Below are positions 27,601 through 36,380 of a DNA stretch of 64,000 nucleotides, piece after piece. This stretch comes from Chionoecetes opilio (Eukaryota; Arthropoda; Malacostraca; Decapoda; Majidae). Position 1 is the stretch's first letter, and every line of letters starts with the position of its first letter. The notes beneath the pieces were generated by a model. That model saw only the letters and a program-made list of their open reading frames with translations. It was not told the DNA's origin and searched no databases. A program made the translations under genes and the position numbers. The stretch spans positions 25,001 through 89,000 of the forward strand of contig JACEEZ010003794.1 of NCBI GenBank assembly GCA_016584305.1. Reading direction: 5' to 3'.

Positions 27601-30600
27601 GCAGCAGGGGGTATGCAGGAGGGGTATGCAGGGGTATGCAGTGTGGATGCAGGGGTATGCAGGGGGGTATGCAGTGTGGTATGCAGTGTGGCATGCAGGG
27701 GGAGTATGCAGTGTGGCATGCAGGGGGGGTATGCAGGGGGGTATGCAGTGTGGATGCAGGGGGGGTATGCAGTGGCAGTGATGCAGGAGGGGTATGCAGG
27801 AGGGGTATGCAGGGGGGGTATGCAGTGTGGCATGCAGGGGGGGTATGCAGGGGGGGTATGCAGGAGGGGGTATGCAGGTGTGGATGCAGGAGGGGTATGC
27901 AGGGGGTATGCAGTGTGGCATGCAGGGGGTATGCAGGGGTATGCAGGGGGGGTATGCAGTGGTGACATGCAGGAGGGGTATGCAGTGTGGTATGCAGGTA
28001 GTGGCATCAGGGGGGTATGCAGGAGGGGTATGCAGTGTGGTATGCAGGGGGGTATGCAGTGTGGCATGCAGGAGGGGGTATGCAGTGTGGTATGCAGGAG
28101 GGGTATGCAGTGTGGCATGCAGGGGGGTATGCAGTGTGGCATGCAGGGGGGGTATGCAGGGGGGTATGCAGGAGGGGTATGCAGGTGGTATGCAGGGGGT
28201 ATGCAGGGGGGTATGCAGGGGGGGTATGCAGGTGGATGCAGGAGGGGTATGCAGTGTGGTATGCAGTTGGCAGTGGTGGTATGCAGGGGGGTATGCAGTG
28301 TGGATGCAGGGGGGTATGCAGTGTGGCATGCAGTTAGTGGTATGCAGTGTGGTATGCAGGAGGGGTATGCAGTGTGGCATGCAGGGGGGGTATGCAGTGT
28401 GGCATGCAGGGGGGGTATGCAGGGGGTATGCAGTGTGGTATGCAGGGGGGGTATGCAGTGTGGCATGCAGGAGGGGTATGCAGTGTGGTATGCAGTGTGG
28501 CATGCAGGGGGGGCATGCAAGGGGGGTATGCCGGAGGGGGTATGCAGGGGGGGTAGGGGGGTATGCAGTGTGGCATGCAGGGGGGTATGCAGGGGGGTAT
28601 GCAGGAGGGGTAGGGGGGGTATGCAGTGGTATGCAGGGGTATGCAGGGGGGGTATGCAGGAGGGGTATGCAGTGATGGGTATGCAGTGTGGTATGCAGGA
28701 GGGTTATGCAGTGTGCATGCAGGGGGGTATGCAAGGGGGGTATGCAGGGTGAGGTATGCAGGGGTGGTATGCAGGGGAGGTATGCAGGGGGGTATGCAGG
28801 GGGGTATGCAGGAGGGGTATGCAGGGGGTATGCAGGGGGGGTATGCAGGTGCATGCAGGGGGTATGCAGGGGGGTATGCAGTGTGGTATGCAGGGGGGGT
28901 ATGCAGTGGGTATGCAGGGGGGTATGCAGGGGGGTATGCAGGTGGGTATGCAGGGGGGAGCAGTTGCATGCAGGGGGGGTATGCAGGGGGGTATGCAGGA
29001 GGGGTATGCAGGGGGGGTATGCAGGTGGTATGCAGGGGGGGTATGCAGGGGGGGTATGCAGGGGGGGTATGCAGTGGCATGCAGGGGGGGTATGCAGGAG
29101 GGGTATGCAGGGGGGGTATGCAGTGTGGCATGCAGGGGGGGTATGCAGTGGCATGCAGGGGGGTATGCAGGAGGGGTATGCAGGGGGGGTATGCAGAGGG
29201 GGTATGCAGGGGGGGGTATGCAGTGTGGTATGCAGGGGGGGTTGCAGGGGGTAAGTGCATGCAGGGGGGTATGCAGTGTGGCATGCAGGGGGGTATGCAG
29301 TGTGGCATGCAGGGGGGGGTATGCAAGGGGGTATGCAGTGTGGCATGCAGGGGGGGGTATGCGGGGGGGTATGCAGGGGGGTATGCAGTGTGGCATGCAG
29401 GGGGGGGTATGCAGGGGGGGTATGCAGTGTGGCATGCAGGGAGGGGGGGTATGCAGGAGGGGTATGCAGTGTGGCATGCAGGGGGGGGGGTATGCAGGGG
29501 GGTATGCAGTGTGGCATGCAGGGGGGGAGGGGGGGGTAGCAGGGGGGTATGCAAGGGGGGTATGCAGGGTGGCATGCAGGGGGGGTATGCAGGGGGGTAT
29601 GCAGTGTGGATGCAGGGGGGGTATGCAGGAGGGGTATGCAGGTGGGGTATGCAGGAGGGGTATGGTCGATGAGGGGGTTATGCAGTGTGGTATGCAGGAG
29701 GGGTATGCAGTGTGGCATGCAGGAGGGGTATGCAGTGTGGCATGCAGGAGGGGTATGCAGTGTGGCATGCAGGAGGGGTATGCAGTGTGGCATGCAGAGG
29801 TATGCAGTGTGGCATGCAGGAGGGGTATGCAGTGTGGAGCAGAGTGTAGCAGGAGGGTATGCAGTGTGGAGCAGGGGTATGCAGTGTGGCATGCAGGGGT
29901 ATGCAGTGTGGTATGCAGTGTGGCATGCAGGAGGGGTATGCAGTGTGGCATGCAGGAGGGGTATGCAGTGTGGTATGCAGGAGGGGTATGCAGTGTGGCA
30001 TGCAGGGGGGGTATGCAGTGTGGTATGCAGGAGGGGTATGCAGTGTGGTATGCAGGGGAATGCTATGCACGGGACGGCTGGGACTGACCTCTAATAATCA
30101 ACTATCTTGTGAGGAGATTTATGACCAATATGAGATAATGAAATATTGATGCAAATGAAAAAAGTGGGATGACCAATGAGATAATGAAAAATAGATGTAA
30201 AGGTCAGCTCAGGTCAAAGATCCCTACTGACCTCTGATGCATGGCTGCTAATAATAATAATAATAATAATATAATAATAATAATAATAATAATATATCTT
30301 GTCATAAAAAAGGAAATTACACTAAATATATCCTCAAGGAAAAATATCATTGAAATTAAAATGGAAAATACACGCAATATATCCTGAGAGAGAACTATCA
30401 TATCCTATTTCAATGTATTCACAGGAGCCTCAAGCAAGTCAGAGTAGGTAGAGCAGAGTTAAGTGTTTAGCATGACACACACACACACACACCTGGGAGG
30501 GTTACGTCACACACCTGGGCTGGATAAGTGAGAGTCAAATTATGCAAAGTTATGTCTGTGAAAAGAGTGGGTTGGCAGGCAGGCAGGATTTCCATTTTTG

Positions 30601-33200
30601 ACATTTTTATTTGTATTTTTTTTTCTCTTTAAATATTATAGTACTAAAATAACGTTTTTTTTGTCTCTTTACCGTAGATAACAGTCAAGTCGCCACCTGC
30701 AGTCATGTCGCCAGGCGCCATATATTACGAATTATAGCATTACTACTGATTTTTATGTGCCACTGAAGATGTTACACAGTAGTTTATATCATGACTGTAT
30801 AATCTACCCTGTTTCAGCGTTGTTTTATGCTTTGTAGCTGCAAGTATAGACGGTTTCAAATTTCACTACGCGGTTTTTTTTCGGGCGACGACGACAGCGG
30901 TACGACACTCAGTAAATAAACACTAGATGGCGACTCTACTGTTGGTAGCCACTTTGTAGATATTTTTGTAATTTGTTCATTTATAGCCATACTATGACAC
31001 AGATGCAGATACAAAATGACAGATTCTCCAGATAGCCCCTTCTAACTTTCCTGAAATCATGGATGTAGAAATGTAACTATTAACGCCACCACACGTCTGT
31101 AAACAGAAAAAAAAGTTGTCCTGGCGACTTTACTGTTATCTACGGTAGATATTATACAGGAGAACCTCATTTAACCGGCATTTAAAACAACGGCAGCCTC
31201 AAAACAACGGCACTAATCGACCCAGGCATTAATTAGGTATAATTATTTCAAAAACTGAGAAAATCGGAAGAAATTTAGTTGGGCAAGGCTGTGGTCTACA
31301 CAGACTCCCTCTCTCACTCCAACTCCTCTCCCGCCATCCACGATCCTCTACGTCCCTCGTCCACACCATCCAGAGGGCCCTTCACCTTACCAATGAGGGG
31401 TGGGAGATCGCCTTCCAGTGGGTTCCCTCCCACGCTGTTATCCCAGGCAACGAGGTGGCTGATTCTGCTGCCAGGATGGCCTTAACAGATGTAAACACGA
31501 CACCCTTCCCTCTGCCGCTCTCCACAGCCACACGCCTCATCTCACACACTCGGCGATGCCCTCCGCATCACCTCCATGGGCCAATACCGCAGTGACTCTT
31601 CCCCCCAGCCGTGGATACGGAAAAAGTCCCGCGTCCTGGATGTCACTCTCACCCGCCTCCGCCTGGGGCACACGACACTCACAGCTCACCTGCATCACCT
31701 CCGTCTGTCCCCTGACCCCCACTGCCCTTGGTGCATGAATTTTCCTGAGACTATTGAACACTTTCTGCTGCAGTGTCCGCGCTTCCACTCATACCGTGTA
31801 GTGCTACATTCTCAACTCCTCGCCCTGAACGTCACCACCTTCGACCTGCCCACCCTGCTAGCGGCAGCTGGCGCTCCCCCTTCTCGGCAATACGCCGTCA
31901 TCCGCCTCACCTGTGCCTTCCTGAGGAAGACAGGTCAACTACCGCGCCTGTGATAGCATCATAGGACATCACCAGGGCTCATAGTGTTCCCCAAGGGATC
32001 CTCGCAGCCCTAAAACAACAACAACCTCCAGAAACCACAGTATTTATTGGGATTTTAGGCGATTCCATAAGAGTAACTCTCAAAACACGGCAAAATGAGT
32101 TATCCGGCATGCGCTCCCCCCCGAGGGTGCCGGATAAACGAGGTTCTCCTGTAGTACTAAAAATAACGTATTTTTTTGTCTCTTTAAATATTATGCTAAA
32201 AATAACGTATTTTTTTTATCTTTAGATTTTATACTAAAATAAAAATAACGTTTTTTTGTCTCTCTAGATATTATACTAAAAATAACGTTTTTTTGTCTCC
32301 CTTAGATATTATACTAAAAATAACGTTTTTTTGTCTCTCTTTAGATATTATACTAAAATATAACGTTTTTTTGTCTCCCTTAGATATTATACTAAAAATA
32401 ACGTTTTTTGTCTCTCTTTATATATTAGACTAAAAATAACGTTTTGTTGTCTCTCTTTATATATTAGACTAAAAATAACGTTTTGTTGTCTCTCTTATAT
32501 AATTAGACTAAAAATAACGTTTTGTTGTCTCTCTTTATATATTAGACTAAAAATAACGTTTTGTTGTCTCTCTTATATATTAGACTAAAAATAACGTTTT
32601 GTTGTCTCTCTTTATATATTAGACTAAAAATAACGTTTTTTTGTCTCTAGATATTATACTAAAAATAACGTTTTGTTGTCTCTCTTTATATATTAGACTA
32701 AAAATAACGTTTTGTTGTCTCTCTTTATATATTAGACTAAAAATAACGTTTTGTTGTCTCTCTTTATATATTAGACTAAAAATAACGTTTTGTTGTCTCT
32801 CTTTATATATTAGACTAAAAATAACGTTAATCACAGGTATAAAGGGAAAGGAAAAAGACAAAAAAGACCAATACTAGAATAAAATGGATGACAATTATAT
32901 ACACACAAAAAATCACATAACAATAACTAACTCATTCTTCCCCCTAAATATTACCCATAACAAAGTACGTACCCAAATTTATTAAATAACGTTAACACAT
33001 CAACGTTAAGTACTTGCTATAATGAGTGAGCAGGGAGAGGGGGGGCTTGTAGACGTACCTGGTGTTCAGCATATGATGCGTGGTAAGGATCTGTACTCTT
33101 GTCTGAGGAGGGCTGTGCGTGTGACATGGTGCTGTATGGACCTGGCTGCTCCATACGCCTGCACGCGATCACTTCATGGTACCACTAATGACCATGATGC
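15374..33200 (-). CDS. Unrecognised gene: large acidic, Ser/Lys/Glu-rich disordered protein (3' end not in window)
   Basis: This is the span of a minus-strand gene built from five coding exons: 33154-33059, 23112-22663, 20910-20662, 19957-16118 and 15682-15374. Each internal junction has a consensus acceptor (pyrimidines then CAG or CTCAG) and donor (GTAAGT, GTAAAT, GTGAGG, GTAGGT or GTACGT). Every exon is a whole number of codons, so the phase is 0 throughout. The joined reading frame gives 1648 residues with no stop and continues past the last donor. No later exon is visible, so the 3' end lies left of the window or across an intron of more than 15 kb. In order, the protein has a short polar N-terminus, an acidic segment with a Pro/His-rich stretch, an acidic then Ser/Arg-rich segment, and a very long Lys/Glu/Ser/Asp-rich region with many PEKK-like repeats. 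No catalytic domain is visible. The composition suggests a nuclear, chromatin or RNA-associated scaffold, but that is inference. I do not recognise the family. Confidence 0.75.
15785..16060 (-). repeat. Dispersed repeat E, copy 2 (intron of unrecognised gene)
   Basis: It shares the TATTTTGCCGCAAAACT and GGCATACCCCTTGCAAAA blocks and ends 58 bp from the exon-4 donor. Confidence 0.6.
16118..19957 (-). CDS. Unrecognised gene, giant coding exon 4 (1280 codons), Lys/Glu/Ser-rich
   Basis: This single 3840-bp exon is open throughout, bounded by a CCACAG acceptor and an AACCAG|GTGAGG donor, phase 0 on both sides. It starts with a Ser/Asp block (DSESDSSDWSDSSSS). A basic/proline segment with MNKPLPRRKPQLTAPKLTL follows, then more than 1000 residues of low-complexity, highly charged sequence. 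About the middle there are loose 11-13 residue repeats built on PEKKP, PERRP and DKKPSKD. A less repetitive island (RRVKDLDFIKRIARDHSLD and the residues after it) near residues 1220-1260 of the product, and the end (IRPTIADLVKGRERRKS), are the parts most likely to be conserved. Codon use is GC-rich at third positions, unlike the AT-rich introns, which supports real coding. No catalytic motif is seen. Confidence 0.9.
20150..20335 (+). repeat. SINE-like family J, copy
   Basis: It has CACCTCCCAA, CCCCCCTTCTTTATTCTC, GGGACTGCCAACTAA, CTTGGCCAGTCCTTTGTGAT and a poly-A tail. A related copy is at 53.3-53.6 kb and a short one at 11.7 kb. Confidence 0.5.
20377..20590 (+). mobile_element. piggyBac-like MITE A, copy 4 (intron of unrecognised gene)
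   Basis: Complete copy with TTAA at both ends. It lies 71 bp past the exon-3 donor, in the intron between exons 3 and 4. Confidence 0.85.
20662..20910 (-). CDS. Unrecognised gene, coding exon 3: acidic then Ser/Arg-rich segment
   Basis: This exon has 83 codons, with acceptor TCCTTCAG and donor CCAG|GTAAAT. It opens DSPSPDHSKG, passes through a short motif that looks conserved (VTINENWDSVEDQ), then about 25 Glu/Asp/Ser/Gly residues, then an SR-like block of alternating Ser and Arg (SRSRSASRDS, SRSASRSLSP). SR-type dipeptides are usual targets of SR-protein kinases and point to the nucleus. Fragments of this exon's acceptor and first codons recur twice in the preceding intron (about 21.0 and 21.4 kb). 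Confidence 0.85.
21009..21062 (-). pseudogene. Decayed copy of exon 3 acceptor region
   Basis: About 48 bp resemble the exon-3 start and its upstream intron. Here the acceptor AG has become GG (CTCTTCGG before GATTC), so it should not splice. Together with the fragment near 21.4 kb and the true exon, there are three related acceptor regions within 0.5 kb. Confidence 0.5.
21156..21374. mobile_element. Element K, copy 1
   Basis: Same body sequence as the 50.3-kb copy, with a 35-bp internal insertion (CAGGTAAACACAGGCATC...). It lies between the two decayed exon-3 fragments of the unrecognised gene. Confidence 0.65.
21375..21398 (-). pseudogene. Decoy copy of exon 3 acceptor with immediate stop
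   Basis: A fragment (about 21376-21425) repeats the exon-3 acceptor, its pyrimidine tract and the first 21 exon bases. The acceptor AG is intact (TTCTTCAG). If spliced, it would read D-S-P-S-P-D-H followed at once by TAA. It lies about 0.5 kb upstream, in transcription order, of the true exon 3 at 20910. It could act as a cryptic or poison exon if a downstream donor exists, or be inert debris of a local duplication. Confidence 0.55.
21450..21682. mobile_element. Hairpin MITE B, copy 1 (TA-flanked, mariner-like)
   Basis: Near-palindromic element with about 100-bp inverted arms beginning TACCGTCAATAACACAATAG and containing GTCGCCACTGCACTAAT and TATATTACGAATTTTAGCAT. The right terminus is worn after GTGTTATT. 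The TA ends suggest a Tc1/mariner-type MITE. Confidence 0.75.
21688..22050. repeat. 16-bp TTAGGTGGTGTGATTG / TTAGGTAGTTTGATTG repeat
   Basis: Two alternating 16-bp variants form mostly 32-bp higher-order units over 360 bp, in the intron between exons 2 and 3 of the unrecognised gene, beside a MITE B copy. Confidence 0.9.
22487..22642 (+). pseudogene. LINE tail (RTE-like) with GAA repeat
   Basis: It reads EEDLAALVIEEVEAMDRDS then WKRIIGRLN and a Lys-rich end, followed by (GAA)n and a stop. D-x-W-K-R-I resembles RTE-type C-termini. It lies just outside exon 2 of the unrecognised gene, on the opposite strand. Confidence 0.45.
22663..23112 (-). CDS. Unrecognised gene, coding exon 2: acidic start, Pro/His-rich middle, acidic end
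   Basis: This exon has 150 codons. The acceptor reads CCCGCAG with the exon starting GAT ATG ATG; the donor is CGA|GTAAGT. It begins with an acidic DMMLSEDEEES block and continues through an Ala/Thr/Pro linker into about 75 residues of alternating Pro and His runs, encoded by (CAC/CCT)n-like DNA. It ends with EEEDEEEE and a more ordinary segment, DLPSTVDIQAIR. The His/Pro block is repeat-like at DNA level and probably varies in length between individuals. Acidic plus His-rich stretches are common in nuclear regulators and in metal-binding or phase-separating proteins; no specific role can be given. Confidence 0.75.
23548..23700 (+). repeat. LINE 3' tail family L, copy 2
   Basis: Same GCTCTAGTACTTAAG and GGTATGCCTTTGAGTG blocks, AATAAAAT and (ATT)n. 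Confidence 0.5.
23925..30056. repeat. 25-bp G-rich satellite array, 6.1 kb
   Basis: The unit is TATGCAGTGTGG plus CATGCAGGAGGGG, or TATGCAGGGGGG alone in the right half. Homogeneity is high but with many one-base slips. From about 28.7 to 29.6 kb, G runs of 6-10 are separated by the 6-nt TATGCA, matching the usual G-quadruplex pattern. GCATGC palindromes recur. The plus strand is G-rich. It lies in the putative first coding intron of the minus-strand gene. Stop triplets are almost absent on both strands, so all frames look open. Confidence 0.95.
30060..30669. other. No gene; short repeats
   Basis: Contains (AAT)n at 30250-30293, a short AC tract at 30476 and a T run. Nothing coding. Confidence 0.6.
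30670..31147. mobile_element. MITE B relative, long form (478 bp)
   Basis: The termini are TACCGTAGATAACAGT at left and its complement at right, followed by the shared TCGCCA box. It has about 250 bp more internal sequence than the short copies. It may be closer to the source element; no ORF is seen. Confidence 0.7.
31155..32153. mobile_element. pogo/Tigger-like element containing a LINE fragment
   Basis: It has TA-flanked inverted ends: TACAGGAGAACCTCATTTA then CCGGCA at left, and at right the complement of TACAGGAGAACCTCGTTTA then TCCGGCA. This is the style of Tigger/pogo termini. About 1 kb; the interior is a LINE RNase H and C-terminal segment instead of a DDE transposase. Confidence 0.75.
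31283..32025 (+). pseudogene. Jockey/I-group LINE fragment: RNase H end and zinc-knuckle C-terminus
   Basis: It reads, with frame breaks, VVYTDSLS, then in another frame FQWVPSHAVIPGNEVADSA (RNase H C-terminal signature). An open 126-codon segment (31576-31953) follows, containing TRLRLGHTTLTAHL and CPWC-x7-ETIEHFLLQC (CCHC-type knuckle), which is typical of R1/Jockey/I non-LTR retrotransposons. At least two frameshifts precede it, and no intact reverse transcriptase is present. It ends near AAAACAACAACAAC. Confidence 0.8.
32155..32830. repeat. 39-bp tandem repeat, about 17 copies
   Basis: The unit contains TAAAAATAACGTTTTGTTG and TCTCTCTTTATATATTAGAC. Left copies vary (AGATATTATAC). It starts directly at the right end of the pogo-like element and repeats that element's flank. 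Confidence 0.9.
33059..33154 (-). CDS. Unrecognised gene, first coding exon (residues 1-32)
   Basis: The ATG at 33154 opens a 32-codon exon (starting MEQPGPYSTM) that ends exactly at a CAG|GTACGT donor in phase 0, matching the next exon. Upstream, a pyrimidine-rich acceptor ending CTCAG places the exon start at 33200. An in-frame TAG lies between that acceptor and the ATG, so translation must begin here and 33200-33155 would be 5' UTR. The segment is polar, with Ser, Pro, His and Tyr. The link to the exon at 23112 is inferred from phase and direction only. The intron between them is about 10 kb and holds the 25-bp satellite, so an RNA read would be needed to prove the join. Confidence 0.5.
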
Positions 33201-33229
33201 CTGAGGGGGGGACAAACACACCATCAGCA

Positions 33230-33610
33230 CCCTACACACACACCACTGGTTTCCCCCTATCACAACAGAACACACCACCATGTATAGCTACTTATATTTA
33301 CATCCAGGAACAAACACACACACAGCACCACACACACACACCACCAACACCTACACACACCCATCACTGGTTCCCCCCTCACCACACTACACCTACACAC
33401 ACCAGAATGACACACTCAACACACACCATCAACACCTACACACACCACTGGTTCCCCCGTACTACAACACCACACACCACCATGGCACTGTTCTTCCTCA
33501 CCACCCACAATACCACACACACCTCACTGTATCCATCACACCATCAACACCCACACACCATCAACACCTCCCACACACCACAATGACACTCAACACCCAT
33601 CACTGGTTCC
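33230..33610. repeat. Degenerate CACACCATCAACACC / CCACTGGTTCCCCC repeat
   Basis: CA-rich units beside the first coding exon of the unrecognised gene. 33610-33930 holds a small inverted repeat and nothing else. Confidence 0.75.
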
Positions 33611-33712
33611 GGTAAATATGCAGTTTCAACCCATACTTCGGTAATTCTTAAGTTCTTCCCCCTATCTTTATCTTCTTCCCCCTACAACCAACAAGCCTCG
33701 GGAACGGTTACA

Positions 33713-33851
33713 GGTCATTTCGCCCACACGATCCATGTCACGGAGTCATGTAACTATATCTTCCTCTGGCAGAAATGGAATGAACCACCAGTAACCTTGG
33801 GCGAAATGACTCCATAGTGTGGCGAAATGGCATGTGGGCGAAATGACGGAT
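33713..33851. repeat. Small inverted-end repeat
   Basis: The ends are GTCATTTCGCCCACA and its complement TGTGGGCGAAATGAC, about 140 bp, with an additional GGCGAAATG inside. Possibly a tiny MITE; only one copy is seen. Confidence 0.45.
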
Positions 33852-33934
33852 ACCCTCGGGAACTTGTGGGAAAGCAAAACATGACCCAACCTGTCACCAT
33901 TCCAAACATAATCAATCCAGTCTTACGTACATAC

Positions 33935-34295
33935 CTAACCTCACTTCACCTACTATCACCTAACCTAACCTCACCTACCATCACTTAACCTAACCTCGCC
34001 TACCATCACCTAACCTAACCTCACCTACATCACCTAACCTAACCTACCATCACCTAACCTAACTTCACCTCACCTACTATCACTTAACCTAACCTCACCT
34101 ACCATCACCTAACCTAACCTCGCCTACCATCGCCTAACCTAACCTAACCTACTATCACATCACCTCACCTCACCTCACCTCACCTAACCTCGCCTACTAT
34201 CACCTAACCTAACCTAACCTCACCTACCATCACCTAACCTCACCTCACCTACTATCCCCTAACCTAACCTCACCTACATACGTAACCTAACCTCA
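33935..34295. repeat. CCTAA/CACCT telomere-like degenerate array
   Basis: CCTAACCTAACCT blocks (arthropod telomere motif, TTAGG on the other strand) alternate with CACCTACCATCACC. Short relatives occur at about 54430-54540, 55530 and 56105. Confidence 0.8.
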
Positions 34296-34513
34296 CCGGG
34301 GTGCAGTCAGTTTGTACACAAGTTATTTCGTACACCAAAAAGTTGTTTCGTAGTCTATATGAAAACATAGTCGTTTCGTACACTCAGAACAGAGTTGAAC
34401 TTGATTACTAGAGTTACGATTCGACACCAGGTATGTACGAAAAAACTAAAAATCAGTGTACGAAACAACTAACAAAACCTGGGTACGAAACAACTTGTGT
34501 ACGAAACTCCCTG
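34295..34513 (+). mobile_element. Element D, copy 1
   Basis: About 220 bp with TTTCGTACAC motifs repeated at both ends in opposite orientation (GTACACAAGTT near left, and its complement near right). The termini are GGGGTGCAGTCAG and CTCCCTG. It is inserted at the right end of the CCTAA-rich array. Confidence 0.7.
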
Positions 34514-34984
34514 TAACCCTCCTAACCTACCTCAAATCAACCTACTTTAATTGTAGCCAAAAACTGTATTTCCTAACTAACCTTTCTTCAAACTTCCACT
34601 ATAAAGTTATTAATACATCTATAACAATGTCCACTACACAATACTAACGGTAAAAAGTATCCTAAATGACATACTGAGGCTGAAATTCGTAAGGAAACGT
34701 AGCGTAGTGAGGCCGGTAGAGAGCGCCCAGTTCTCCTTAACATTAACCCTTCGGCCCAGTTCTCCTTAACATTAACCCGTCACTAGAACCAGAAACTTCA
34801 ATTCAATGCAATCTAACTAACCTGCATTACTATAAAAATTCAACCCTATCTATATAAGCAACAGACGAAAAATTAACAATACTATAGTTGCTTCCACCTT
34901 CCATAAATTAATATTACTAATGAATTATCGTAAAAATCACAAAATTGCTAATATAACCACAACATTTTTACCGACTGAAGGCTA

Positions 34985-35700
34985 AAAAAATCCCCACCAC
35001 AGATTCACAACACAACAACAAATACACCACCACAACCACTACAACCACAACCACCACAACCCCTGCTACTTGAAGGTTATAGCAGTTGTATTCCTAAAAA
35101 AAATCCCCACCACAGACTCAACACCACAACAAATACACCACCACAACCACTACAACCTACAACCACAACATCTGCTACTTGAAGGTTATAGCAGTTGTAT
35201 TCCTGTAACTTCGTCCTGCTTGTAAAATAAAATCACCACCACAACCTACAACCACAACATCTGCTACTTGAAGGTTATAGCAGTTGTATTCCTGTAACTT
35301 CGTCCTGCTTGTAAAATAAAATCACCACCACACAACAACCACAACCTACAACCACAACATCTGCTACTTGACGGTTATAGCAGTTGTATTCCTGTAACTT
35401 CGTCCTGCTTGTAAAATAAAATCACCACCACACAACCACACAACCTACAACCCCACTGCTACTGACGTTAGCAGTGTATTCCTTAATCGCCTGCTTGAAA
35501 ATAAATCACACACACAACAACAACCACAACACACACTACAACCACCACAACCACAACACAACCTACAACCACCACAACCACAATTACAACCACCACAACC
35601 TACAACCACCCCAACTACAACCACCACAACACAACCCCAACTACAACCACCACAACACAACCACAACCACTACATCAACCACTACATTCACAACACCAAC
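34985..35700. repeat. CAACCAC tract and ~100-bp tandem repeat
   Basis: The unit with CTGCTACTTGAAGGTTATAG, CAGTTGTATTCCTGTAACTT and CGTCCTGCTTGTAAAATAAA recurs about five times between (CAACCA)n runs. 34515-34985 and 35700-36050 show nothing coding. Confidence 0.85.
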
Positions 35701-36049
35701 TACACCCTGCTACTTTACGTATACAGTATATCTTTACTATAACCTGTTTAGAGCGTCATATTTACGTGCCTCTGTACATTAACAGTGTGTGTGTACCAGG
35801 TAACCTACACACACACACACACACATACACACACACCACCACACACTTACGCATCACACAACACCACTAACACCACACACAACACCGGTTAAGCCAACGG
35901 TAAGAACACAACACCAACTTCCGGAAATTTTTGTTCATTTTGCTTCACACGTAAAAATCGGAAATCCGGAAAATTCACTCTTAGAAATTTCTCTCTTTCT
36001 GTAGTTCTGTGTCACTGTTTTTGCTTTACTATTTGTCTAGTTAATCACA

Positions 36050-36380
36050 CGGCGTCTTTGTCAGCGGTGTGTCCAGGGCGAGGAAGTAGCGGGAAGGTAC
36101 GCGCCGGAAACATATTATAATCACTTCCGTTTATTTTGAAAGACAAGTTGTTAAAACCATCTCTTTGTTTAGGGTTAATGTCCGCCTCTCCTCGTCATTC
36201 CCGCCTCTTCCCGCTGCCCAATTCCACCGCTGGCTATATAAATGGGCGTGAGGAGTTGGTATTAGTGGTATTTAGACGCCCGTGTGGAGGTGAACTTACT
36301 AAAATAGTCATGAAGAGCGAAAGTCAATACCCAACACCTAAACAAAATGGCGGTCAACTTACTGAACAATCATCATCATC
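36050..36380. promoter_or_regulatory. Possible promoter island
   Basis: This locally GC/CpG-rich stretch lies in AT-rich surroundings. On the plus strand it has CCAAT (36218), TATATAAA (36235-36242) and a YY1-type CAAAATGGCGG (36343-36353). An ETS-like CACTTCCG occurs at about 36122. On the minus strand two GTAAGT donors lie close by (plus ACTTAC at about 36294 and 36358). It could serve the minus-strand gene starting at 33154 (3 kb away) or an unseen plus-strand transcript. The direction is unresolved. Confidence 0.3.

Noticed and set aside
23925..30056. CRISPR array
   Set aside because: Regular short repeats but no unique spacers, eukaryotic context and no cas genes.
23891..30149. Many long overlapping frames on both strands (up to about 1100 codons)
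   Set aside because: The 25-bp satellite has almost no stop triplets in any frame on either strand. Reading shifts constantly and composition is pure repeat.
32619..32877. Repeated IYKERQQNVIFSL and complementary frames
   Set aside because: 39-bp tandem repeat, open in both directions.
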